Shown one piece after another: positions 1 through 6,842 of a stretch of 61,518 nucleotides of DNA (positions are counted from its first letter, which is position 1; every line of letters begins with the position of its first letter). The stretch comes from Pirellulales bacterium (lineage in GTDB: Bacteria > Planctomycetota > Planctomycetia > Pirellulales > JAICIG01), in NCBI GenBank assembly GCA_025927475.1, contig JAICLL010000015.1, forward strand, positions 1-61,518, written 5' to 3'. The position numbers and the translations under genes are program-made. Under the pieces are notes generated by a model. That model searched no databases. It was given only the letters and a program-made list of their open reading frames with translations, and was not told the DNA's origin.

Positions 1-141
1 CCTCAGAACTCCCAAAATAGGCTACCATATCGCTCTTACGCTACGTTCTAGGACACGGATAAAATGGCGTGCCGAACGGGATTGCCTCCGTGGCGTTCCG
101 CGAGGGGCGGCGACGAACCGTGGCAAGGTGTGCTTCGGGCA

Positions 142-375
142 ATGAATACCGCAGACACAATCCGGTTCACGCTAAAAGGAATGCGGAAAGCGAGCTTTCA
201 GCGCTGGCTGGAACGCGGCCTGAATCGCAGCGAACCGGTCTTGGGTCAACGCGGTTGGACGAACCGAGAACTGTACGAAATCCTTACGGTCGAACACCTG
301 CGAGCGAAAACGACGTTCTACGGCGAGTTGGGAGAACAAATCGATGAGCCTGGTGAATGGCTGGATTGTTCCTGA
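142..375 (+). CDS. Small protein of unknown function (77 aa)
   Basis: I do not recognise a family. The ATG at 142 is preferred over the upstream ATG at 64 because the extra leader is Arg/Gly-rich and looks like untranslated sequence. The product is soluble, basic at its N-terminus (TLKGMRKASFQRWLERGL) and acidic at its C-terminus. Its 3' end overlaps the next ORF by 32 nt in another frame, a compact two-gene arrangement that supports both being real. No signal peptide, membrane segment or metal motif is visible. A small toxin-antitoxin-like or phage-derived pair is possible, but nothing in the sequence proves it. Confidence 0.45.
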   Translation: MNTADTIRFTLKGMRKASFQRWLERGLNRSEPVLGQRGWTNRELYEILTVEHLRAKTTFYGELGEQIDEPGEWLDCS

Positions 376-754
376 TGAGGGTGAAGATCATCTCGACGAG
401 CTTCGGGGCCGGCAGGCAAGCGTCGAGCACTATTTTGCCGCTCCGCACCGAATGCTGATTGTCCGGCTCACGGACGTGCGCGAAACGAAGGAGCCGCTTT
501 TTCTGTTATGCACGGGCGTCACGAGGTTGGAGACGGCGCCAACCTGGTCGATCGCCGATCTCTGTTGCTCGAGCGTCGATACCAATACCATCGTGCTCGA
601 AGACAGGCAGGGTGCGTTTCACGTAGCGTGCCACGCGCTGCGCCTTTTCAGCATGGAGGAATTCAAGCGTTGGCTGGGCAAAGATCAGGATCTCTTCAAT
701 CCGTCCGCTAACACATTGCAAGGCATTCTGCAAGCCGGAATCGAGGCGTTTTAG
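344..754 (+). CDS. Hypothetical protein (136 aa)
   Basis: Unrecognised soluble protein. The ATG at 344 lies inside the preceding small ORF, so the two are probably translationally coupled. Predicted alpha/beta composition, with a cysteine pair in ADLCCSS near the middle and an amphipathic C-terminal helix (MEEFKRWLGKDQD). No membrane segment. The gene ends 36 bp before the convergent end of fwdB, and no clear terminator separates them. The function cannot be inferred from sequence alone. Confidence 0.5.
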   Translation: MSLVNGWIVPDEGEDHLDELRGRQASVEHYFAAPHRMLIVRLTDVRETKEPLFLLCTGVTRLETAPTWSIADLCCSSVDTNTIVLEDRQGAFHVACHALRLFSMEEFKRWLGKDQDLFNPSANTLQGILQAGIEAF

Positions 755-790
755 ATATCTCTCGTGGGGAAGATTCTTTTCGCGCGCTCC

Positions 791-2107
791 TTAGTTCGCC
801 GAACCGGCGATAGGAACTCGTCGCTTGGCGGCGGCCTGGTAGATGCGGCGCACCACTTCTTCGTCGGTGGGATAGGGCGATTTTAACGCGGGCCGCAGCG
901 GCAGCGGAATCTCGTCCATGCGATAGGCCGTGCCCGGCGCGCTGATGCCGGTGACCGCCGTAGTGATGTGCACATGGGCCAGGCGGCTGGTGTGCGTCAC
1001 CTTGGGGTCGAGCACGATGGTGGGAATTCGGGCGAGATGATCGATGGCCGGCTGCGGCATGGTGGCGCCCGGATCGGCACCCAGGATCATGGCGGCGTCG
1101 ACGTCGCCGCGCAACAGCAGATCGACCGTCGAGAACTCGCCTGGGTTGTAACGCGGGTAGCCGCGCGTCAGGCTCACGCCAAACGGATATCCGGTGGTCC
1201 AGCGCATCACCACGTCGGCCCCCGTGACGTTGCCGTGCCCGCGCATCGGCATGGCCACAAATTTGGTAAAGGCGTTGAGCTCGGCCGCCAGCGTTAAGAT
1301 GGCCGCCGAATTCATGTGTTTGCCGCGCGTCATCGAAATGCCCATGCCAAAAAAGATGACGCCGAACCGGCAGCTTTTCATGCGATCGGCCAGGTCTTGC
1401 AGTTGCTCGATAGTCAGGCCCGTTTCGGCGATCAGCGTTTGATCTACCCGCTGGCCTTTGACCAGCGCCCGCAGGGCGGTGAGCACTTCAAAATCTTTGC
1501 CGGGCCGCACCTGCAAAAACAGATCGGCGGCTCGACCGCTGGGCGTCTCGCGGATATCGACCAGCACCATCGTGCGGCCCTTCCGCCCGTTGGGTACGAA
1601 CTTGCCCTTTTGCGTGAGTGTGTACTTCGTAAAGTGCCGGGGATGGCATTCCGCCGGATTGCCGCCCCAATAAATGATGAAGTCGGCGCGGTTTTTCACT
1701 TCGCCGAGCGTGCAGGAAACCTTGCCGCCCAACTGAGCGGCTAATTCGGTGGGGCCGTGTCACAACGAGGTATGACTGTCGATCACGCCGGCAACAAGCT
1801 CGGCCAGGGCCACCGCTTCTCGTTGCGTCTCGCAGGTGACGTTGCTCAATCCATAGACCAGCGGCATGTGTGCCCGATGAAGCACATCGGCGGCGCGATC
1901 GATGGCGGCGTCGAGCGTGGCGGGCTGGCCGTCGATTAGCGCGTCGGGATAAAGCCGCTCGGCCGTGTGATTGCGGAACCACGACTCGCCCAGGCTGCAT
2001 GCGTGCTTGGTCTTGGTGATCCGCACACCGTCGGAGTGCAGCTCGATATCGTCGCAGACGCAGCCGCAGAAGGTGCAAGTGGCGTTTTTGACTACGGTGA
2101 GTTCCAT
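791..2107 (-). CDS. fwdB: Formylmethanofuran dehydrogenase subunit B, selenocysteine-containing (Sec116)
   Basis: Molybdopterin-type catalytic subunit of formylmethanofuran dehydrogenase (fhcB in methylotroph nomenclature), which interconverts formyl-methanofuran and formate/CO2. One reading frame runs from the ATG at 2107 to 791, broken only by TGA at 1762-1760. The flanking protein is continuous across it: SHTSL-U-HGPTELAAQ, then GGKVSCTLGEVKNRAD. The 438-aa length fits the family. An N-terminal 4Fe-4S motif is intact (C11, C14, C18, C37, in CTFCGCVC and KHAC). Sec116 is followed by His117, and Arg289 lies in MRGHGNV; these match the ligand/His/Arg trio I recall for methanogen FwdB (Cys118, His119, Arg288). 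A SECIS-like hairpin follows the UGA. No strong Shine-Dalgarno is visible. It is the last gene of a fwdD-small ORF-fwdB group. A nonsense mutation is the alternative, but no other lesion is present. Confidence 0.88.
1724..1741 (-). promoter_or_regulatory. Putative bacterial SECIS hairpin in fwdB
   Basis: Starting 18 nt after the UGA, the mRNA can fold as GCCGCUC-AGUU-GGGCGGC: seven pairs (six Watson-Crick and one U-G) closed by an AGUU tetraloop. The apical loop begins 25 nt after the UGA and has G at its second position. Both features fall in the range used to define bacterial SECIS elements (loop roughly 16-37 nt downstream, G within the first two loop bases). It would be bound by SelB carrying Sec-tRNA. 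Folded by eye only; the stem is GC-rich and lies in coding sequence, so chance pairing is possible. Confidence 0.75.
1760..1762 (-). other. In-frame UGA read as selenocysteine (residue 116 of FwdB)
   Basis: The TGA sits in phase with both halves of fwdB: the codon boundary at 1762 and the downstream codon at 1732 differ by 30 nt. It replaces the Cys that ligates W or Mo in Cys-type FwdB. The following codons, CAC GGC CCC, encode His-Gly-Pro, the same Sec-His-Gly-Pro context known from E. coli formate dehydrogenase H. The position and the hairpin downstream argue for recoding rather than for a stop. Confidence 0.85.
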
Positions 2108-2193
2108 AGAGGGAGTGGCTGGTGGCTGGGGGTTGGGGGCTGGGCAACTTATCGTCCGATGTTTCCGCCCGGACCGGGCGGCATGACGAAGGT

Positions 2194-2364
2194 TCACCCG
2201 AGCACGCCGCCGCGGAAACTGCCGCGGATGCGGCGCGGCATGTAGCGACCGTTTTCGATCTGCTCCCAGGGAGCTTGCGAGTCGGCAGTGTCGTTGAGTG
2301 CCGCATCAGCGAGGCGACTTTGTTGATCGACTTCCGCACCGGCGAGTTTGTTCGTTTTTTTCAT
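2194..2364 (-). CDS. Small protein between fwdD and fwdB (56 aa)
   Basis: Short ORF on the same strand as its neighbours, ending 87 nt before the fwdB start. The ATG at 2364 (MKKTNKLAG) is chosen; an in-frame ATG at 2382 would add six residues. The N-terminus is lysine-rich, the middle is acidic, and the C-terminus is basic and glycine-rich (RYMPRRIRGSFRGG). No Cys, signal peptide or membrane segment. The tail resembles small conserved planctomycete ORFs I have seen, but I cannot name a family. Position suggests a role tied to the formylmethanofuran dehydrogenase genes; this is inference from context only. There is no convincing Shine-Dalgarno. Confidence 0.45.
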   Translation of the reverse strand: MKKTNKLAGAEVDQQSRLADAALNDTADSQAPWEQIENGRYMPRRIRGSFRGGVLG

Positions 2365-2410
2365 GGTTATATGGCGAATCATTTAGTTCGTTCTCGTTTT
2401 CGTTTCGCGC

Positions 2411-2443
2411 CGGGGCATCGCCTAGGCTCTGCCCCAGCCACCG
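2411..2443. repeat. Dispersed short repeat (GGGGCATCGCC...TGCCCC type), copy 1
   Basis: A 33-nt unit whose ends GGGGCA and TGCCCC are inverted, giving a small hairpin. Close copies occur at 43175-43207, 57378-57410 and 59065-59097. It lies between fwdD and the 56-aa ORF. Confidence 0.7.
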
Positions 2444-2452
2444 CCGTATCGT

Positions 2453-2507
2453 AGGATGACCTTCCCAATTCATCCCAACAGTTTGGACGACCTAGGAAGG
2501 TCATCCT
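2453..2507. repeat. 13-bp perfect inverted repeat between fwdD and the small ORF
   Basis: The arms AGGATGACCTTCC (2453-2465) and GGAAGGTCATCCT (2495-2507) are exact inverted copies separated by 29 nt. On the transcript they would form a long-loop hairpin in the leader of the small ORF and fwdB. It could be a regulatory or processing structure, or simply another intergenic repeat of this genome. Confidence 0.6.
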
Positions 2508-2577
2508 CCAGTTTTGTCAGGCTGCAAACCGGCCGGACTGGAATGACAACCCTGAATCCCGACACCTGAATCCTCCC

Positions 2578-2946
2578 CTACTCACCTAAATCCTGAATCG
2601 CGACCCCTGCATCCTGCGAGATCACTTCGACTTCCCAGCCTTTTGAGGTGGGCATGCCGGTGCCATCGGTGGTGGCGGCCATCAGCCGGCAGGTGGGCGG
2701 ACCGTAGGGCACAAAGATCATACCTTGCGGCACCTTGCCCTCTTGGCAGACAAACTCGGCCTCGCCGATCTCATTGCGCACCCGCACCGTGGACCCGTTG
2801 GCGATGCCCGATCGTTTCATATCGTCGGGGTGCATGGTCATGGTGTTCACGATCGTTTGGTATTCGGCGTGGTCCTTGCCGACGTTGATTTGCTGTCCTT
2901 GCTTGGTGGTGCGAATCGGGTTGAGCAGATAGCGATGGTTTTCCAT
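2578..2946 (-). CDS. fwdD: Formylmethanofuran dehydrogenase subunit D (pterin-binding)
   Basis: A 122-aa protein matching FwdD, the small molybdopterin-dinucleotide-binding beta-barrel that completes the cofactor site of FwdB. Typical features: the opening LLNPIRTTKQGQQINVGKD, the central MHPDDMKRSGIANGSTVRV (an aspartate-decarboxylase-like barrel), and the C-terminal FVPYGPP...DGTGMPTSKGWEVEV. The ATG at 2946 has a weak GGTGA upstream. It is the first gene of the group leading to fwdB and is divergent from the 3156 ORF. Its presence matters: as I recall, the Methylobacterium Fhc complex, a hydrolase, has lost the metal-pterin site, whereas keeping FwdD together with a Sec/Fe-S FwdB implies a redox-competent enzyme. 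Confidence 0.85.
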   Translation of the reverse strand: MENHRYLLNPIRTTKQGQQINVGKDHAEYQTIVNTMTMHPDDMKRSGIANGSTVRVRNEIGEAEFVCQEGKVPQGMIFVPYGPPTCRLMAATTDGTGMPTSKGWEVEVISQDAGVAIQDLGE

Positions 2947-3155
2947 CGGTCACCGTGGTTTGTGCCGACCGAGCCGGCAAAAAAGACGAGCCTGACGGGT
3001 GCGGGGGCCTGGGCCAAGCGTGCACCGTGGCGGGAAGCTCATTATAACCATCGACCCGACGTGGGCGGAAGACCCCGCGATTCTACCGCCCGTCATTTCT
3101 CTGTGTTAGAATTGAACTGGCATCTTCATCACAACCGTTACCTTGGCAAGCTCTG

Positions 3156-3377
3156 ATGACGGCGATTTCCGCCCCGGTCGATTGGGTCGAAGCGGTGAGC
3201 CAGCTACGGCTCTCGCCACGACTTGATCGGCGCCTTCAGGAACTGATGGACCGAAACAGCAATGGGCAGCTTGGTGAGGCGGAGCGTGCGGAGCTGGAAT
3301 CGCTCGCCGAGATGAGCGAGAGGCTGTCGCTTGTCCGCGCGGAAGCATTCCATCTGCTAGGTCGGGCGCCACAGTAG
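3156..3377 (+). CDS. Small conserved ORF that precedes HNH endonucleases (73 aa)
   Basis: Highly charged, helical protein (LDRRLQELMDRNSNGQLGEAERAELESLAEMSERLSLVRAEAF). From memory, homologues in planctomycetes and cyanobacteria usually lie directly upstream of a short HNH endonuclease. That pairing holds here: the next ORF is the C-terminal remnant of such an endonuclease. It may act as a partner, possibly an inhibitor or antitoxin, but no biochemical role is known to me. It starts at the ATG at 3156 without a strong Shine-Dalgarno. Confidence 0.7.
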   Translation: MTAISAPVDWVEAVSQLRLSPRLDRRLQELMDRNSNGQLGEAERAELESLAEMSERLSLVRAEAFHLLGRAPQ

Positions 3378-3391
3378 CATCTCAGCAACAC

Positions 3392-3637
3392 GTGACCAGT
3401 TGTAATCTCCGTAAAGCAGATCGCGTGCAAATCGACGACAGCGACGCCGGCGGGGCGGTCCCGCTTTTCAATCCGCGAACGGACGACTGGAACGGTCATT
3501 TTCGTTGGCAGGGTTACCATATCATTCCGCTCACCCCCATTGGCCGCGCGACAGCCCAGGCCCTCGATCTGAACGGTCCGCGCCGCGTCCAGATTCGTCA
3601 GGCAGAGGAATTGATCGGATTGTTCCCGATCATATAG
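3392..3637 (+). pseudogene. HNH endonuclease remnant, C-terminal part only
   Basis: The 81-aa reading frame has no HNH motif but ends like the second half of the short planctomycete/cyanobacterial HNH endonucleases: VPLFNPRTDDWNGHFRW, then TPIGRATAQALDLNGPRRV and GLFP. The catalytic N-terminal half (Cys pairs and DHIIARQHGG) is missing. The ORF opens at a chance GTG only 14 nt after the partner ORF, so an internal deletion has removed the nuclease domain. It is probably non-functional. The complementary N-terminal half of a related gene survives at 39073-39330. Confidence 0.7.
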
Positions 3638-3725
3638 CCACCCCGGCGCCCCTGGATGACAGTCGCGGCAGCAGTGGTTAGAATCGTCGGCGGAAGCCGT
3701 TACTGTAAGGCGTTGGCGGCGATAG

Positions 3726-4724
3726 ATGAGCAAGCAGAACCAGCCGTCTTCCCAAATCGAACCATCGTTCTTCGAGTTCGACGATCCTTCCGGCCCAAAG
3801 TTCACGACTGAACGCGCCCCACCTTTGCTTACGATCAACTCCACCGAGATTGAAGACACTTTTGCGGAAGCGTTTCCGATGACCGCGGCCCGGCTGATCG
3901 TGACGGCCGAAAGCGCCGGCTGGGCGCGCATCGCGGCGCAGGAAGCCACCGGCTATGCGGCCTCGGTCATCGGCTGCGATGCCGAGGCGGGCATCGAATG
4001 CGAGCTGCCGCCGGAGGAAACGCCCGACGGCCGGCCGGGCGTCAGCCTGCTGCTGTTCGCCTTTAACCGCGAGGCGCTGGAAAAAGCGGCGATCAATCGC
4101 GTCGGCCAGTGTGTGCTCACTTGCGCCACCACCGCTTGCTACAACGGGCTGCCCGTGGTCAAAGACAAGTCGATCCGCATCGGTGGTAATCTGCGGTTTT
4201 TCGGCGATGGCTTTCAATCGAGCAAGAAGCTCGACCGGCGGCGCTTTTGGCGCGTGCCGGTGATGGACGGCGAGTTTACCTGCGAAGACCGCTTTGGCAC
4301 GGTCAAAGGCGTCGCTGGTGGAAACTTTTTGATTTTGGGCGAAAGCCAACGCGCGGCGTTGGAGGCGGCTGAAGCCGCGGCCGAGGCCATTCGCACCGTG
4401 CCGGGCGTCATTCTGCCTTTTCCCGGCGGAGTGGTGCGCAGCGGCAGTAAGGTCGGCAGCCGCTACAAGCAACTCCGCGCCAGCACCAACGACGCCTATT
4501 GTCCGACGCTGCGGGCATTGGTCACTTCGGCCCTGCCCGACGGCGTTCAGGCAGTCTACGAAATCGTGATCGACGGCGTTGATCTGCCGGCCGTCGAGCA
4601 AGCCATGCGGTCGGGCATCACGGCGGCCTGCCGTCCCGGTGTGGTCCGCATCACCGCCGGCAATTATGGGGGCACGCTGGGCCCGTTTCATCTGCACTTG
4701 CACAAGCTGCTTGGCGAGGCTTAG
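3726..4724 (+). CDS. fhcD: Formylmethanofuran--tetrahydromethanopterin N-formyltransferase
   Basis: Cytosolic transferase (Ftr/FhcD) that moves the formyl group between tetrahydromethanopterin and methanofuran; it is the partner reaction to FwdB. The 332-aa length is slightly above the roughly 300 usual, because of about 35 polar N-terminal residues. Recognisable family segments include [37 protein letters not shown], the basic stretch [56 protein letters not shown] and the C-terminal [20 protein letters not shown]. It is divergent from fwdD and separated from it by the HNH debris, so the C1 genes here are split over two strands. No fhcA or fhcC is in the window. Start ATG 3726 (MSKQNQ). Confidence 0.95.
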   Translation: MSKQNQPSSQIEPSFFEFDDPSGPKFTTERAPPLLTINSTEIEDTFAEAFPMTAARLIVTAESAGWARIAAQEATGYAASVIGCDAEAGIECELPPEETPDGRPGVSLLLFAFNREALEKAAINRVGQCVLTCATTACYNGLPVVKDKSIRIGGNLRFFGDGFQSSKKLDRRRFWRVPVMDGEFTCEDRFGTVKGVAGGNFLILGESQRAALEAAEAAAEAIRTVPGVILPFPGGVVRSGSKVGSRYKQLRASTNDAYCPTLRALVTSALPDGVQAVYEIVIDGVDLPAVEQAMRSGITAACRPGVVRITAGNYGGTLGPFHLHLHKLLGEA

Positions 4725-4830
4725 CGGCCAATCGCCCCATTTGTGCATTCGCCTGGTGGTCCGGTTCGCGTCGGGCTTCCACCTTCCGTCCACCCGGTTG
4801 CGACGGGGCGGCGATCTGGTCTATCCTATT

Positions 4831-4866
4831 GCTTCTTCGCTTCCTTCGTTGCCTTCTGTTCAAAAA
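4831..4866. repeat. Dispersed repeat (TTCGTTGCCTTCTGTTC type), copy 1
   Basis: The tract TTCCTTCGTTGCCTTCTGTT upstream of thrC matches parts of the inverted arms at 31274-31428. Related copies lie at 21443-21475 and near 46635. All are intergenic. Confidence 0.6.
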
Positions 4867-4935
4867 AAGGGCAGCGACTCGTGGAAGCATTTGTCGAAAT
4901 CGGTGTTCATCCGCGCCATCGGTGGTTGATTGAGA

Positions 4936-6159
4936 ATGTCTTACGTAACTTATCTCGAAAGCGCCCTCGACGGCACTCATCTGCCGGCAGACCGCGTGCA
5001 AACGCTGCATAACGACCGGCCGCTTTGGGTGCGATACGATCTGGCGGCGGTGGGACGGGCGATGACCAAAGAAGCCGTTTCGCGCCGCCCGCCAACCATG
5101 TGGCGCTACCGCGAGCTGCTGCCGCCGGCCGACGACCACAGCATTGTGTCGCTCGGCGAGGGAATGACGCCGCTGCTGCCGTGCGCGAGGCTGGGCGAGC
5201 AATTCGGCTTGCGGCAGGTCTGGGTCAAAGACGAATCGCAACTGCCCACCGGCAGCTTCAAGAGCCGCGGGCTGGCGATGGCCATTAGTATGGCCCGGCA
5301 GTTCGGCATCACGCGCGTAGCCATTCCGACGGCGGGCAACGCCGGCGGCGCCATGGCCGCTTACGCCGCGCGGGCCGGCATGGAAGCCTTTGTGTTCATG
5401 CCGCACGACACCCCGGCCATCAACCAGTACGAATGCCATTTGGCGGGGGCCAAGACGTTTTTGGTCGACGGCCTCATCACCGATTGCGGGCGGCTGGTGC
5501 GCGAAGGCAAAGAGGCGCTGGGCTGGTTCGATCTCTCGACGCTCAAAGAGCCGTATCGCATCGAAGGCAAGAAGACGATGGGGCTGGAATTGGCCGAGCA
5601 GTTCGAGTGGCGGTTGCCCGAGGTGATTCTCTATCCCACGGGCGGCGGCACCGGGCTGATCGGCATGTGCAAAGCCTTCGACGAGCTGGCTCAGCTTGGC
5701 TGGCTGGCCGACGAGCGGCGCCCGCGAATGGTGGCCGTGCAGTCGGATGGCTGCGCGCCGATTGTGCGGGCGTTCGAGTCGGGCCAGCGGTTTGCCGAAC
5801 CGTTTGCGGGCGCCGCCACCGTGGCCAGCGGCATCCGCGTGCCGGCGGCCGTGGGCGATTTTATGATTCTCGATGCGGTGCGGGCCAGCGGCGGCTGTGC
5901 CGTGGCGGTGGAAGAGCCGCGGATCCGCGAATGGATGCGGCTGGCGGCCCGGCTCGAAGGAATTGCCGTTTGCCCCGAGGCGGCGGCGTGCGTCGGCGCG
6001 CTCGAGCGGTTGTCTGCCAGCGGCTGGATCAAGCCCGACGAACGTGTGGTGATCTTCAACACCGGCGCCGCGCAAAAGTACCCCGAGGCGATGCAGGTGG
6101 AGTTGCCGCGGATCGCGAAGGGCGAACGAGTGGACTGGCGGCAGTTGGCGAGTGGTTAG
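4936..6159 (+). CDS. thrC: Threonine synthase
   Basis: PLP-dependent fold-type II enzyme converting O-phosphohomoserine to threonine, the last step of threonine synthesis. The 407 residues contain the early segment SLGEGMTPLLPCARL, the PLP-lysine motif LPTGSFKSRG (Lys109), the phosphate-cup ATP-like glycine segment PTAGNAGGAMAAYAA, and the later ILYPTGGGTGLIGM. ATG 4936 is chosen; a TTG two codons upstream (4930) is possible. It is closest to the archaeal/planctomycete threonine synthase form. Related PLP lyases such as diaminopropionate or cysteate synthase cannot be fully excluded. The neighbours are unrelated. Confidence 0.88.
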   Translation: MSYVTYLESALDGTHLPADRVQTLHNDRPLWVRYDLAAVGRAMTKEAVSRRPPTMWRYRELLPPADDHSIVSLGEGMTPLLPCARLGEQFGLRQVWVKDESQLPTGSFKSRGLAMAISMARQFGITRVAIPTAGNAGGAMAAYAARAGMEAFVFMPHDTPAINQYECHLAGAKTFLVDGLITDCGRLVREGKEALGWFDLSTLKEPYRIEGKKTMGLELAEQFEWRLPEVILYPTGGGTGLIGMCKAFDELAQLGWLADERRPRMVAVQSDGCAPIVRAFESGQRFAEPFAGAATVASGIRVPAAVGDFMILDAVRASGGCAVAVEEPRIREWMRLAARLEGIAVCPEAAACVGALERLSASGWIKPDERVVIFNTGAAQKYPEAMQVELPRIAKGERVDWRQLASG

Positions 6160-6243
6160 CGGTTGATGGCTGGCGGACGTTGACATGACCAGCGCTCACA
6201 CGTCACCATGCTGGCTGGTTTTTCTTGCTCAAACAATTTGAAT

Positions 6244-6711
6244 ATGCCTGAATCTGCCTCGGCCGCCGTCAAAAGCCGCATTCTCATTGCCGACGATAAT
6301 CCGCCGAACGTTGAGTTGCTCGAAGCCTACTTGAGCGACATCGACTGTGTCACCGCGGTGGCCGTCGACGGGCATGACACCTTGAACAAGGTCGCCGAAT
6401 TTCACCCCGACCTGATTCTGCTCGACATCATGATGCCGAAGCTGAGCGGCTTCGAGGTCTGCCAGCGGCTGAAAAGCGACCCGGCCACCCGCGGCATCAT
6501 GATCCTGATGGTGACGGCGTTGGGCGAAGCGGGCGACATTGAGCGGGCGGTGAACGCCGGCACCGACGATTTTCTCAGCAAGCCGGTCAACAAGCTGGAG
6601 CTGCTCAAGCGGGTCGAGAACATGCTCAAGCTGCGCCATATTACCGACGAGTGCGAGCGGCTGCGGCGCTACATCGACGGCATGGAAGAGTCGTCCGGAC
6701 CGCAAGAGTAA
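6244..6711 (+). CDS. Single-domain response regulator (receiver)
   Basis: A 155-aa CheY-like receiver with no DNA-binding output. Acidic pocket: ILIADDNPPN (Asp17, Asp18). Phospho-acceptor: Asp61 in LILLDIMMPK. Switch residue: Thr in MVTALGE. Conserved Lys: DDFLSKPV. A short helical tail (DECERLRRYIDGMEES) follows. ATG 6244 is chosen because the receiver begins just after it; the upstream ATG at 6208 adds an unrelated leader. No kinase is adjacent; the four-PAS kinase at 16235 is the only one in the window. It probably acts by protein contact. The stop codon abuts the palindrome at 6712. Confidence 0.9.
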   Translation: MPESASAAVKSRILIADDNPPNVELLEAYLSDIDCVTAVAVDGHDTLNKVAEFHPDLILLDIMMPKLSGFEVCQRLKSDPATRGIMILMVTALGEAGDIERAVNAGTDDFLSKPVNKLELLKRVENMLKLRHITDECERLRRYIDGMEESSGPQE

Positions 6712-6763
6712 GTCGCCTTTCGCTCCGCGAAAGTGGCGCTACTTTCGCGGACCGAAAGGCGAC
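6712..6763. repeat. 52-bp palindromic element, copy 1
   Basis: Near-perfect palindrome with left half GTCGCCTTTCGCTCCGCGAA and a centre at AGTGGCGCTACT. It begins one base after the receiver gene's stop codon. The other copies are 32668-32719 and 56527-56578, each also 52 nt. It can fold into a single long hairpin but has no downstream T tract, so it is a repeat rather than a classical terminator. Confidence 0.9.
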
Positions 6764-6842
6764 GATGGCGCGCACAGCCATTCCGAAGGCGAAACCAAGC
6801 ATCTAAACAACTGCCTAATGCGACAAGTAATAGAGTGAGCCC

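Noticed and set aside
791..2197. Treating fwdB as two genes or a frameshifted pseudogene (1760-2197 and 791-1732)
   Set aside because: Both parts are in the same frame and joined by one UGA at the metal-ligand position. No frameshift exists.
1488..2339. 283-aa minus-strand reading frame overlapping fwdB
   Set aside because: Arg/Ser/His-rich, no family features; it is the wrong frame over fwdB.
6712..6763. Intrinsic terminator for the response-regulator gene
   Set aside because: Strong hairpin but no T-run; the same sequence occurs inside coding DNA.
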